A stretch of 64,000 bases of DNA from Hygrocybe punicea. Lineage: Eukaryota > Basidiomycota > Agaricomycetes > Agaricales > Hygrophoraceae. Location of the stretch: the NCBI GenBank assembly GCA_963556145.1, contig OY744469.1, forward strand, positions 3,506,767 to 3,570,766. The letters run 5' to 3'. Shown here piece by piece: positions 40,857 to 51,640 of this stretch. Under the pieces are notes generated by a model. The model was not told the origin of the DNA and searched no databases. It saw nothing but the letters and a program-made list of their open reading frames with translations. Positions within the stretch are counted from its first letter, which is position 1, and each line of letters starts with the position of its first letter. The position numbers and the translations under genes were made by a program.

Positions 40857-42007
40857 ACTGGTGAGGAATATTCAACCAAGAGTGTCAAAGCATTAAAGGC
40901 CATGGCCTTGAAACATTTGAAGAGCAACCGCATGGTGCTCGCTATTGGACATGACAAAGATCCACAGTCAATCTATGGCAACCCACAGTTATTTCCACAA
41001 ATGATGCCTTGGCTGTTTCCATATGGACTTGGTGGTATTGGAAATAATATAAAGCAAGGATCTTTGTCTGATATTGCACATAAAAGACATTTGTTAATGT
41101 TATGACAAGCGCTTTCAGAGAGACCCACACTTTCCATTAATTGCATTTAACCATGAACAAATCAAGCAAGCAACTACTGGAGGCTACTTGTTGGCTGAGA
41201 AAGCAAAGTTTGATCAGATATCCCAGAGGCTCATGGATGTCGATGTTGGTGTTCTGAATTACATCTCCAGGAAGATGGAAGAGGGTGAACATGTCAAACC
41301 TGACACCGATGAGGAAAAGCTTTGTTTCCAGGTGATCAAAGACATTGACCATGTTGGAAGTCATGTACAAGGATCATTGACAAATAAAAAATATATGAGA
41401 AATGAAATCTGGGCTCTGATGTCATTCTGTGGGGCCCCATCTTGGTTTATCACCTTTTCACCTGCAGATATCATGCATCCACTATGTTTATATTTTGCTG
41501 ACACCAAAGAGGAGTTTTCCCCAGCCTTGCGAGATTATGATGAGAGATACAAACTCATTGCCCAAAATCCAGCGGCTGGTGCAAGATTCTTTCATTTTAT
41601 GGTCAAGTTGTTTATCAAACATGTGCTCGGAGCTGGATCAAATCACTCTGGATTTTATGGGGATACAAATGCATATTATGGTGCTGTTGAACAGCAAGGA
41701 CGATTAACTCTTCATATGCATATGATGTTATGGCTCAAAGCATGCTTGTCGCCACAAGAGATCAGAGATAGAATCATGGATCCCAACTCAGACTTCCAAA
41801 AAAGATTTGTTGAATATCTTGAAAGTGTTCATATTGGTGAATTTATGACTGGCACAATGGATGAAGTAACAGCCAAAGTCAATGCTCAATCCATGCAAAA
41901 AGGTTATAAAGATCCAACTCAAACCTTGCCTGAAACACCACCACCTCTGTGCAATGACAAACATAAAGACATGGATGATCAATCTGAATGCATTGAATGC
42001 AAGAATG
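40857..42007 (+). pseudogene. Helitron Rep fragment (copy H3)
   Basis: Colinear with H2 from TGEEYSNKS to the region after the HUH motif. It retains MPWLFPYGLGGIGN (near 41010) and the HUH motif HMHMMLW (near 41720), with flanking GRLTLHM and RDRIMDPNSDFQ. A one-base loss near 41100 shifts the frame between the parts at 40857-41105 and 41110-42007. It is bounded on both sides by outward Helitron hairpin ends, which interrupt coding sequence. The rest of the protein (Tyr pair, helicase, protease) is absent. Confidence 0.9.
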
Positions 42008-42008
42008 T

Positions 42009-42836
42009 TACGAGTTCTTTTGATTTATTAAAAGACTCGTTCTTTATCAGACTTGGTTCAGTGAGGTTTCGTAATTAATTAATTAATTAATTAATAAAGT
42101 TGACCGCCTATAGACAGAATTTTTTTGGGCAAGAGATATGATTGTACTTCTGATACTGGAAAATAACATGAAGTTGTGGCCATGTTTGGACAAGCTTACG
42201 TAAGCATCCCAACATGGGTTGGCTCAGAAAAGATAAACAATCTGTCAATTATATTCAAAATATTCATACTGACTTCAATTCTTATTAGAATCAGCTGAAA
42301 ATTGAACTGCTGACTAATATAACCATTTCGGACAAGGTGTGACAGTCACATGTGACTGCTCTAACCATATAAGGTAATTTCTCATAGTATATACCAAATT
42401 TTGTGCTGATCGTAATGGTGATAGTCACATGTGACCAGTCTAACCATATAAGGCAATTTTTCATAATATATGCCAAATTTCATACTGATCATCATAAACT
42501 TCATTGCATGTAAAAAATCTAATTATATATATTGTAATCACATATATTTCATCAGATGTTCAAGTTTATATAGTGTTATTTGAGCTTTAGTAAACAAATA
42601 CAAATAGATATAAACAAAGACAAATAATGTGCTCTTCTATAAATATTATCACTAGACATTTATGAGTGATATTTCAACTTGGCCATATGACAAACAAATA
42701 AATAAACAAACCCAATATGGTTTGATTACTTTGTATTTCAATTTTGGTTTGGTCAATTTTCTTATATAATCATGATTATGTAATCATTAGTCAGATCACC
42801 ATTTGAACCCAGACTTTGAACCTTATTGCACTTTTA
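42009..42836 (+). mobile_element. Helitron derivative 5' region
   Basis: Starts T|TACGAGTTCTTTTGATTTATT with the hairpin, then TTAATTAATT, CTATAGACAG and CACATGTGAC units. It matches 3529-4359 along its whole length and then continues into AT-rich sequence. No 3' terminus was found. Confidence 0.75.
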
Positions 42837-43728
42837 CCTCTTGAACCTGAACCACCACCTTCCCCATTTGGTACGTAAAGTCCGAGTTTTTTGACCTTTT
42901 TGGCTCGTTTAAGCTCAGTTTTTCATATTCAGACTCCGAAAAAATGTTTTCTAGATCAGGTGATGTGCCCGGACCATTCAGGGTCCAATGCTGACATAAG
43001 CTTTCCTTTTATAGACATCAAAGTCAAAAATTCTTCGGATTTTTGTGCTTTTTATTTCCTGTGGCTCTGTTTTCTTTCCTGGACCACTGGTAATGTCTTC
43101 AATTTGTATATCGTGTTGTTTGTTAACATAATATATCATTTTACAGCCCATCTCCCTGTCAATTTTCAAAGTATGTGGAAATTTCACATTTTTTCACCTT
43201 TTTAGATTCTATAAGCTCATTTGTTAACCTATAGGTTTACAGTGGATCCTTTCTAGCTCAGGTATGAATCTTTTACCATCTATGATCAAATGTTTATAAA
43301 ATATATCCTTACTTAGCCTCAAAATACAAAATTTTGTGGATTTTTTCGATTTTTACTGGTCTGTGTGCTGGACTTTGTATTGGTATGTTGTTTATTCATC
43401 TTCTCCAGATATATTTGACATATCCATATTATGATCTAGCATTTGTTTTCAAAAAAATGATAAACCTGTTCACAAAAATGTTAAAAATGTCATCATTGTC
43501 ACAATGTCTTATGATTTTTATCATTGCAATGTCTTGGGCACAATGTTCTGTCATTGGGATTAGCCTTGTGCCTCCTGAAAATGTCATACAAAATGTCCCT
43601 GTCACACCAAATGTCTCTGTCATACAAAATATCATTCTGTGCCCTGTTACTTTGAATTTTTATAAAGACAATTTGCCAAAGTATGAAAATCCCACTTATT
43701 TACCAAGTTTAATCCTATTTCATCATAT
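42837..43728. other. AT-rich, no gene recognised
   Basis: A 133-codon frame at 43334-43735 has no recognisable feature and probably arises by chance. Confidence 0.4.
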
Positions 43729-43956
43729 TATTTGAAATAAACTGGTAGGAGGTCACTGTGAATACTTATATATTGTGTGATACAAAACTACACTACTCAC
43801 CTGGTAGGAGGTCACTGTGAATACTGAGGATACACAGTGAGCTCCCCACCAGGTTTGACCGCTTTGGGACAAACAGGTACAAACAATCAGCCACAATCTT
43901 CGAAATCTACTAAGTCCATACTCTCATATGGTAGAGTGGCTCATCACAACCTAACA
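43729..43956 (-). repeat. Copia 3' LTR
   Basis: In element orientation it begins TGTTAGGTTG and ends near ACCAGTTTATTT. It is preceded by the purine tract AAGAGGGAG. Confidence 0.9.
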
Positions 43957-43966
43957 CTCCCTCTTG
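43957..43966 (-). promoter_or_regulatory. Copia polypurine tract
   Basis: AAGAGGGAG in element orientation lies directly before the 3' LTR. Confidence 0.75.
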
Positions 43967-43977
43967 ATCAGGCAACT

Positions 43978-46900
43978 CTACAAGTTTCTCAATCCCAACA
44001 TTTCCACCGTAGCAATCACCTTAGGCCGGCCAAGAGCTTTAGTCAAGATGTCTGCAGGCATATCATCTGTCCTGACATGCATCACATTAATGTTGCCCTT
44101 CTCCACTTCATCACGCAACCAGTAGAACCGCAGATCCAAGTGTTTCATGCGTCCATGATGCTCAGGATTCTTGGCAACAGATATTGCAGATTGGTTATCA
44201 ATGAGAAGTGGTGAGGAGGTGGTGATGGTGTATCCCAGTTCAGTGAACAGATTCCGCAACCAAAGGATTTCCTGGCCAGCAGAGGTTGATGCAACATACT
44301 CTGCTTCTGTGGTTGACAGCGTAACAATCCCTTGAAGCTTGCTTGACCAGCTGATTGCACCAGTGCCCATCTTCACCACATAACCACTTGTGGATCGTCC
44401 ATTGTCAGGATTACCACCATGGTCTGCATCAGTGTAAGTGGTGAACAATTGAGTGGATGTGGGGTCAGGTGCATAGGTAAGCTTGAGGTCAAGAGTGCCT
44501 TTGAGGTAGCGGAAGAGATGCTTCACTGCTTTCCAGTGGGTCATTCCAGGATTCTTGTTGAACCGGGCAAGTACACCAACAGCATAGGCAATGTCAGGAC
44601 GAGTAGCAGTGGCAAGATACATCAATGCACCAACTGCTTGGAGGTATGGAACAGCACGCATCTCCTCAATGTCTTTGGAGGATGTAGGAGACATGTCATT
44701 GCTGAGTTTCAAGCCAGGATCCATGGGAGTGCTGAGTGAGTTGCAATCAGAGAGTCCAAAGCGTTCCAGCAGAGTGACAATGTACTGGCGCTGAGAAAGT
44801 GATAGAGTGCGCTTGGATCTGTCTCTGATGATTTCAACACCCAACAGCCATGATGTGGGTCCCAGTTCTCTGAGCTTGAAGTGCAACTTGAGTTCTGCAA
44901 TGACCTGATTGATTTTCTCCTTGGACTTGCAGGCAATGGTCATGTCATCAATAAAGACTGGGATGATAATGCGCATGTCCTCCTTGCCATAAATCCAGAT
45001 GCTGTGTTCACAAACAATCCTCCTGAAGCCCATGGACTCCAACACTGCATTGAGCTTCTTGTGCCAGCATCTTCCAGCCTGTTTGAGCCCATAGAGTGAC
45101 TTCTGCAAATGCCAGACCCAATCATTGCTCTTCTCAACAAATCCCTCTGGCTGGCGCATGTAGACTTCTTCTTCAAGGGTTCCATTGAGAAATGCAGATG
45201 AAATGTCTACACTCTCCAAATGGAGATCCTCAAGTGCAGCCAATGCCAGGATGGCGCATAAAGCAGCCCATTTTGGAGTAGGAGCAAATGTTTCAGTGAA
45301 ATCAAAGCCTGGGCGTTGCGAATATCCTTGGGCCACCAATCTCCCTTTGTGACGCTCAATAGATCCATCAGCATTCTTTTTGACTTTGAACACCCAGCGG
45401 CTGCCAATAGCTTTGCGGTCAGGTGGAAGCTGAACCAGATCAAAGGTGCCATTCTCAATCAAGGCCTGAATCTCATCTAGAGCAGCTTTGTGCCAGAGTT
45501 TCCTCTCCTCTTCTGGGCGAGACATTGCTTCAGCATAGGAGTTTGGCTCTCCATCATGATTGACTGTCTTGCATGCCCACTCAGAGGTATTGAATGCATA
45601 TTCAACTGCTTGATCCCAAGTCAAGTAGGCATGATGTTGGCCTTCTGTGACAAAAGCCAGACCTGCTCTGACAGCATCAGCATATTCCAGTTCATCATCA
45701 CTTTCATCTCTGGGCAGGAGATCGAGTTCATCATCACTTTCATCTCTGGGCAGGAGATCGAGTTCATCATCACTGCTTGAGTCATGTACAGATGTAGTTG
45801 ATGGAGTTGAAGTTGAAGCTGGAGCTGGAGCTGGAGCTGGATTTACAGGAGGCATAAGCAAGGGATCAGGAGTGGGTGTAGCTGAAGATGGGGGAGGAGT
45901 TTGAGGTGGGGGCACAGGCTGAGTGAAGTACTTTCTCTCTAGTGCAGATTCATTGAGGGAGCCTTGAGGACGACTGGACCTGGGGGGATTCGTGCGTTTG
46001 GGAGGTGGAAGAACAGGTGCTGGATTGCGAACAGTGCCTACTGGAGGAGCAGCAGGAAGTGGAACACCAGGTGCAGGATCATTTTCAGCAGCAGGAGCAG
46101 GTGCTTCATCACCATTGTCATCATCTCCCTCTGGATGGAGCACCACTCCAGGATGTTTGGGAGGAGCCTCCACAACAGGTGGCTCAGAGACAAGGTTAAT
46201 GGCAGTGGGAGAGTTCCCAGGGAAACACCGCTCATCAAATACTGCATGGCTACTGATTATAATCCGCTTTTCTACTGGGTCCCAGAATTTCCATGCTTTG
46301 ACACCTTCTGGATAGCCAACAAAGATACACTTCTTTGAGTGTGGTGGCAGTGCTTTCCTCTTTTCCTTGCAAACCAGCACATATGCCAAGCAACCAAACA
46401 CTCGAAAGTAAGAAATGTCAGGCTGTTTACGTTTCCAGACAAAGTAGGGTGTCTCTCCATCCAATGCAGAGGTAGGTGTTCTATTGCTGGTGTGCACAAA
46501 TGCTGCCACAGCTAGCTTCCAGAAGGAGGGAGGGAGTTTTGCCTGAACCAGGAGTGCAGTAGCGCCACCAGCTACATCACGATTGGCACGCTCTGCAACT
46601 CCATTCTGATGGGGTTCATTGGGTTCAGTGTGCTGGCATTTGATTCCCTCACTGGCACAGAAATCAACATATTCATGGCCAATGTATTCACCTCCTTTGT
46701 CATCCCTGGTAGACCGGATTTTTCTACCAGTCTGGTTCTCTGCATCTGCCTTGAACAGCTTGAATGAAGCCAATGCATTACTCTTTTTCTTGAGGAAAGC
46801 AACAGTTTTCCAGCGTGACTTGTCATCAATGAACAGTTCCCAATAGCGATAGCCCTCTGCTGTTTGCACAGGCAGTGGGCCCTTCAGATCCATGTGGATG

Positions 46901-48450
46901 ACATCAAGAATCTGAGTGCGACGAGTGGCTGTTTTGGGAATGTCATGACGGTGTTGCTTTCCAAAGATGCATGGTTCACAGATGGGATCAGGAGTAGACT
47001 GAGACTTGATCACCATCCCTGTGACAAGCTTGTTCTTGCGCATGAGTTCCACATCAGCAAAGTTGAGATGGGAACAACGACGATGCCAGAGGGTGAGATC
47101 CAGGGGACAAGTGCTAACCGCGTGAGCAGACTGAGGCTGGGGCACAATGACTTTGCCGTCCAAGTACCCAACGTTGTGAATGTCAACAGTGGCAGTAAAA
47201 CGAAGTTGGTTCTGCTGATGGAACAGAACCCTGTCATCCTCAATGGCTATTTTGAAGCCTTTCTGACGTGTGAGGTGAAACAGAGAGAGTAGATTACTGC
47301 CAAGATCAGGTACATGAAGAATGTCATGGAATACAACAGGATACAGGGGTATACTCCTAGCGACTGGTTGAAACTCCACAGATCCCATCCCAGCCGAGTA
47401 GATGATTGAATCATTGGCGAGACGAATTGGGACAATGTGAGGGGAATAGGAGCGAAACCAGTGTCGGTGGGGTGTCATATGTGATGTGGCACCTGTATCC
47501 GGGTTCCAGTCAGTGCATGCTCGAGATTGCAGCCAATTGCTGCGGCGAGAAGGAGGAAGATAACTTGCATTGCCCGCAAACTCAACAACAGCAATATTGC
47601 TGGCTTGCACAGGAGTGCTCTCAGGAATGTCTTGGGAGGCCTCCTTTGCATTTTGTTTGCGCTTCCAAGCCCGTTGGTTTCCCTGACCCTGCTTGTTGCC
47701 ACCCTGCTTTTTGGCCTCAGCTGAGGCTTTCTGCTTCAATGAGCAGTCCCTCTCAACATGGCCCTCTTTTCCACAAAAATAGCAGGTGACTTTTGAAGCG
47801 AATGAAGCAAGGTGGGATGAAGTACCAAGGGTGCGCGCAAGACGTTGGCTTTCTTCGTTTTGGAATGCGGATTTGAGTTTGTCGAGGTCGAGAGTGTCGA
47901 GAAGGAGTAGAGATGATGCGAAGTTATCGAATTCGGAGGGGAGAGCGAGGATGAGACTCATGGAAAGGAGTTCTTTGTCGAGGTCGTCAAGGGTGAATCC
48001 AGGTGGACGCAGGGCTTGAATGTCCTGCATAGCCTTGTCAGCACGAGCCATGAGCTCAGTGAGCGTCTCGTTGTCGTCCTTGCGAGTGCTGAACAGGATT
48101 TTGTAGGCGTTGAAACAAGCGCCTGGCCGTTTTTGGAGGTGGACTGCCTCCAAGGCCTTCCACATAGCAACAGGATTCCCCTTTGAGGCTTTTACGTGCA
48201 CTTTCTGGTTGTCCTCCAGTGCAAGCCAAATCTCCCCACTAGCTTTTGCAGCTTTCCTCTTCCACTCAGCAAGCTCTTTCTTCTCAGCAGCAGTAGGATG
48301 TGCAGCATCAGCTGGCACAGGCTGGGGTGTAGAACCATCAACGTATTCCCAAAGCTCCTTGGTGGCTAGATAAGCCTCCATGTTGTCAGACCACTGACCC
48401 CAATTGGAGCTGGAGAGAGCGGGGAATGTACGTTTAGTGTCAGAAGACAT
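43978..48450 (-). CDS. Copia Gag-Pol polyprotein
   Basis: An uninterrupted frame of 1490 codons; the first ATG of the frame (MSSDTKRTFPAL) is at 48450. The order of domains is: UBN2-type Gag; CCHC knuckle (CYFCGKEGHVERDC); aspartic protease (NPDTGATSHMTP); integrase with H-x-H/CxxC finger (LWHRRCSHLNF, CEPCIFGKQ) and catalytic residues in MDLKG, DDKGGEY and NGVAERAN; an acidic linker with three tandem DELDLLPRDESD-type units; reverse transcriptase (RWVFKVKKNADG, VDISSAFLNG, VFIDDMTIA, where Ty1/copia usually has YVDD); and RNase H (TDADHGG, STTEAEYVA). Integrase preceding reverse transcriptase is diagnostic of copia. All motifs are present, so the copy may be competent. Confidence 0.95.
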   Translation of the reverse strand: MSSDTKRTFPALSSSNWGQWSDNMEAYLATKELWEYVDGSTPQPVPADAAHPTAAEKKELAEWKRKAAKASGEIWLALEDNQKVHVKASKGNPVAMWKALEAVHLQKRPGACFNAYKILFSTRKDDNETLTELMARADKAMQDIQALRPPGFTLDDLDKELLSMSLILALPSEFDNFASSLLLLDTLDLDKLKSAFQNEESQRLARTLGTSSHLASFASKVTCYFCGKEGHVERDCSLKQKASAEAKKQGGNKQGQGNQRAWKRKQNAKEASQDIPESTPVQASNIAVVEFAGNASYLPPSRRSNWLQSRACTDWNPDTGATSHMTPHRHWFRSYSPHIVPIRLANDSIIYSAGMGSVEFQPVARSIPLYPVVFHDILHVPDLGSNLLSLFHLTRQKGFKIAIEDDRVLFHQQNQLRFTATVDIHNVGYLDGKVIVPQPQSAHAVSTCPLDLTLWHRRCSHLNFADVELMRKNKLVTGMVIKSQSTPDPICEPCIFGKQHRHDIPKTATRRTQILDVIHMDLKGPLPVQTAEGYRYWELFIDDKSRWKTVAFLKKKSNALASFKLFKADAENQTGRKIRSTRDDKGGEYIGHEYVDFCASEGIKCQHTEPNEPHQNGVAERANRDVAGGATALLVQAKLPPSFWKLAVAAFVHTSNRTPTSALDGETPYFVWKRKQPDISYFRVFGCLAYVLVCKEKRKALPPHSKKCIFVGYPEGVKAWKFWDPVEKRIIISSHAVFDERCFPGNSPTAINLVSEPPVVEAPPKHPGVVLHPEGDDDNGDEAPAPAAENDPAPGVPLPAAPPVGTVRNPAPVLPPPKRTNPPRSSRPQGSLNESALERKYFTQPVPPPQTPPPSSATPTPDPLLMPPVNPAPAPAPASTSTPSTTSVHDSSSDDELDLLPRDESDDELDLLPRDESDDELEYADAVRAGLAFVTEGQHHAYLTWDQAVEYAFNTSEWACKTVNHDGEPNSYAEAMSRPEEERKLWHKAALDEIQALIENGTFDLVQLPPDRKAIGSRWVFKVKKNADGSIERHKGRLVAQGYSQRPGFDFTETFAPTPKWAALCAILALAALEDLHLESVDISSAFLNGTLEEEVYMRQPEGFVEKSNDWVWHLQKSLYGLKQAGRCWHKKLNAVLESMGFRRIVCEHSIWIYGKEDMRIIIPVFIDDMTIACKSKEKINQVIAELKLHFKLRELGPTSWLLGVEIIRDRSKRTLSLSQRQYIVTLLERFGLSDCNSLSTPMDPGLKLSNDMSPTSSKDIEEMRAVPYLQAVGALMYLATATRPDIAYAVGVLARFNKNPGMTHWKAVKHLFRYLKGTLDLKLTYAPDPTSTQLFTTYTDADHGGNPDNGRSTSGYVVKMGTGAISWSSKLQGIVTLSTTEAEYVASTSAGQEILWLRNLFTELGYTITTSSPLLIDNQSAISVAKNPEHHGRMKHLDLRFYWLRDEVEKGNINVMHVRTDDMPADILTKALGRPKVIATVEMLGLRNL

Positions 48451-49205
48451 GATGGTGCTCAATATACGACTCTAGTTAGATGTGGGGGGTGTGGTAGGAA
48501 GTGAAGCTGGAAACAGTCTCCTTAAAGCAGAGAGATTACCAGTCTGTTCTCAATCAGACGAAATCGGCTCAGGACAGCAGTAGTTGAAAATGGAGAGTCT
48601 TCAGACCAAAATCTGAATGGGAGGCAACTGAATACCCGCCAGCCCAATCTCCCTACGTGCTGTATCACAATGAGAGGTGCAGAGGCAACTGGGGTAACAC
48701 TCCAGAGGAGGCCCAGGGAAGTAGCACTTCACTATGACTTGGCCTTGTTCTAGTCCTTTCTCAACAGACCAATAACCACTCCCAACAGGTAGAACTGTCA
48801 GAAAAGATGGATGCACACCCCACACACCTATTTGAGACGAAATCAAGCCTAACCCAAGCCCAAAAAGCGGCCTACAATGACCTCACACAACCACAAAAGC
48901 CCAAAACCCAAATAGACCCAGAAACAGGTGTTAACTGTTCTGAAGTTACTAACAGTGGCGAAGTAAATCGACTCCGGACGACGAAGCGCTAAGACGAGGA
49001 TGTTGTACTGTTGCTAGGGCAAAGTATATGTGCCGAAGCGAGCGCTGACAACGATTCGAGTCGGTCCGATGGGTAGTTGTCGAAAACAGGGGTCGATCTC
49101 GGGAACGGCGAGGTTTTAGCGTACGATAGTTGTTCCCAATCGATTCGGCGTAGTAACAAACGGTTTGGGCGAAGAGGGGGCGGTTATTCGTTAAGCTAGA
49201 GCGCA
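48451..49205 (-). other. Copia 5' leader
   Basis: A long untranslated leader of about 750 nt. The part 48530-48790 is similar to the relic at 9535-9825. Confidence 0.8.
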
Positions 49206-49217
49206 GGGCTCATAACC
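49206..49217 (-). promoter_or_regulatory. Copia primer site matching the anticodon arm of initiator tRNA-Met
   Basis: The plus strand reads GGGCTCATAACC next to the LTR. This resembles the anticodon stem-loop (CAT anticodon) of eukaryotic initiator methionine tRNA, so the element strand is complementary to an internal tRNA segment, as known for Drosophila copia (half-tRNA priming). Confidence 0.65.
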
Positions 49218-49444
49218 TATTAAAATAAACTGGTAGGAGGTCACTGTGAATACTAATATATTGTGTGATACAAAACTACACTACTCACCTGGTAGGAGGT
49301 CACTGTGAATACTGAGGATACACAGTGAGCTCCCCACCAGGTTTGACCGCTTTGGGACAAATAGATACAAACAATCAGCCACAATCTTCGAAATCTACTA
49401 AGTCCATACTCTCTTGTGGTAGAGTGACTCATCACAACCTAACA
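49218..49444 (-). repeat. Copia 5' LTR
   Basis: 227 bp, the same length as the solo LTR at 54263-54489. Confidence 0.93.
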
Positions 49445-49496
49445 AACCTAAGTAAATTGTACCCGTGCAAAAGAGAGAAAATAAATATCAAGGGGG

Positions 49497-49655
49497 CACA
49501 GATTCTGTGCGTGGCTGTTCCCCTTACCAAGACGTCATTTTGGTCAGAAACGGGGTGCCGGAATCGTTTGGGGCCTGCCCCTACATAAGTCAGTGGTATC
49601 TGACTGAAGATGAACCAAAAAAATTCGAGGAGGGGGGGGCAACTCACCTGTTACT
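49497..49655 (-). repeat. Single monomer related to the 148-bp satellite
   Basis: In reverse orientation it shares GATTCCGGCACCCCGTTTC, GATACCACTGACTTA, the C-run/T-run block and GGGGAACAGCC with the array at 7139-8640. It directly precedes the second-subfamily Helitron 5' region. Confidence 0.8.
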
Positions 49656-49660
49656 CAGTG

Positions 49661-49971
49661 TGACAACTGCCTTTTTCGCTCAAATTCCGCGTCATACAAA
49701 TTATTTTTCTTATCCATTGTAACAGTCTTTGAGTTCTTATGACCTCAAGATAAATCCTATATTCCTGACAATATTTGAGGACAAAATTCGAAAAATCTAG
49801 TTTATTCATGAATTTTTTCGAAAAGAAACGGTCAGAAATGCAAAATTTGGCTCTATGGTCGATTTCAAACATTAATCAATTAATTATTTAATTTAATTAT
49901 TTAATTACTGACGAACTGCGCTGTATCCTGGACTGATAAGAACGATTCTTCCATAAATGGAAGAACTCGTA
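49661..49971 (-). mobile_element. Second-subfamily Helitron 5' region
   Basis: Closely matches 29655-29968 and ends in the ATTCTTCCATAAATGGAAGA hairpin plus CTCGTA before an A. It interrupts an exon of the gene to its right. Confidence 0.8.
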
Positions 49972-50864
49972 ACTATCCTTCCATTTGGAAAAATGCCTGG
50001 AGAATTTAGCCGTAGGATCATTGGTCTCAAATCTTGTTACATTTCAGTTGATGTTTAACTTCTTGAAATAAATGAAAACCTACTTGGATACAGAAGCTTC
50101 ATCATTCTCATTCACATGAGTGGTTAAGATGACAACATGAACTTCCATTTTGCGATGGAGATCATTCATAAAGCTGGTTACTGTTCTATGGAGTTGTGTC
50201 TTGGCCTCTCTGCTAGAATAGTCAATCAAATATTCACATTCCCATAGTATAATTACACACTCCATTTGCTGTTCACGTGGCCAAGCTTCTGTATTCCATT
50301 TTCTAGCCTCATCATCACAACGTGCTTGATCCTCCTCCGATAGGCCATACCAGATATTCGTGAGTGCAGGCTGATAAGCACTCATATGAGTGTGGCTGCC
50401 AGCATTGATCAAATTTTGCATTTCTTCCTCCACTTCCCTCTTGAATAAATATCCTGCTGCTGTTCTTCGTGTCCATCGTTTGCCCCACATATCATTTCCC
50501 TTTCCAACACCACTATCCTTCTCAACATGACTTTTCAACTCCTGAGCATCACCTCCAGCCCTTTTCTTGTTCTGTTGGGATTGTCACTCATTCTTAAACC
50601 AATTAGCAATTTTCTACTCAAGGTTATTATGTTTACAATGAAGAGAAGTATAATTAAAATGGTATTAACCTTGTGAAGAATGATTTTATCATCAGACAGA
50701 ACAAGGGGTGTTTTGTTGGCTCCCTTCCTCTCCTTTTGAAGCTGATGCAACTCTTTGATGATCTCAGTTCAAATTTTTTTCTTATTTTCATTGTTGGTGG
50801 TGGAAACATATTTGTTGTAGTGAGACTTGAGAATTGCCTGGATTTCTTCAGTTGCCCAAGCCAT
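49972..50864 (-). pseudogene. Unknown gene truncated by a Helitron
   Basis: Reading from MAWATEEIQAILKSHYNKYV (ATG at 50864), the frame continues through ELHQLQKERKGANKTPLVLS, a ~100-nt intron, KRWTRRTAAGYLFKREVEEEM, MSAYQPALTNIWYGLSEEDQ, a second intron, and REAKTQLHRTVTSF. After a third intron a piece FETNDPTAKFSRHFSKWKD stops exactly where the Helitron terminus begins (49971/49972). Codon TGA at 50769-50771 interrupts KKI-TEIIKEL, consistent with CGA to TGA. I recognise no domain. The gene is therefore broken twice. Confidence 0.6.
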
Positions 50865-51640
50865 TTGTAGTTCAGTATGTGGTAGACTGGAGGATGAGTG
50901 AAATAGAAGTGGTAAGGGAAGTTAGGATGAACTCTGAAAGCTAAAACAGATTTTCCTTGCAAATTGGAACAGTAGTAACTCAGAAATCGGAGTAAACTTG
51001 AGTTGCAACTGAGTGACATGGCAAATTCCCACGTCAACAATCACATGTTCAAAATATCACGTGATGGTTCAATTGTAATTAAAAACTCCGAAACCTTCGT
51101 TTTCACCTTCAGTGCTCTTCTCCCACTACCACTCACCCCGGCAGAGAGAGCTGAATCTCTCTGCTTGATGCCAGGGCACTGAAATCCTGATGAGGGTGCA
51201 GCCTGTGGTGTGATCTGCACTCATTTTCGTAGACCTTGACATGTTACCACCCCTCTGCTATTCCCTGGGCATGGGTCCAAGGGTAGGTAACCTTGAAAGG
51301 TTCTCAAATTTATACATAGTAGTAGAGATCATAGTAACAAAATGAAATATTATTTTCTGCATGTCACTTAGTACGTCGCAAAGTTGCATGTTTTGCGGGG
51401 GTCATCGCCATCGCAGTCGCCATCATCATCTTCTTGGCAGCCATCCATACCTCGTGAAGCTGGCACATGCCTATTGACATGGCGGTTTCACGAGTATTTG
51501 GGTGGTGGCCGTCGTCACTGATCCTTATGTGCCTTGCGCATCATTCCCCGCAACAGTTCTGTGGTCCCTGGAGACCTTGCGGACACAGCACCAACGTCCA
51601 TTGACGTGGCGGTGCATGCACGCGAGGTCAGTTGGGATGG
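50865..51640. other. Intergenic, no gene recognised
   Basis: No supported frame. A possible upstream regulatory region for the gene ending at 50864. Confidence 0.4.

Larger units (their letters stand above)
43729..49444 (-). mobile_element. Full-length Ty1/copia retrotransposon
   Basis: A pair of ~227-bp LTRs surrounds one intact gag-pol frame on the minus strand. The LTRs differ at about six positions. A matching solo LTR with target duplication lies at 54263-54489. No 5-bp duplication is visible around this full copy (CATAT against AACCT). Confidence 0.93.

Noticed and set aside
43334..43735. 133-codon frame in AT-rich sequence
   Set aside because: Composition-driven, hydrophobic and with no recognisable feature.
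43837..43964. Frame starting MSSPPGLTALGQ, also at 49325 and on the minus strand at 54382
   Set aside because: It is the copia LTR read in the wrong strand; the three occurrences are the LTR copies.
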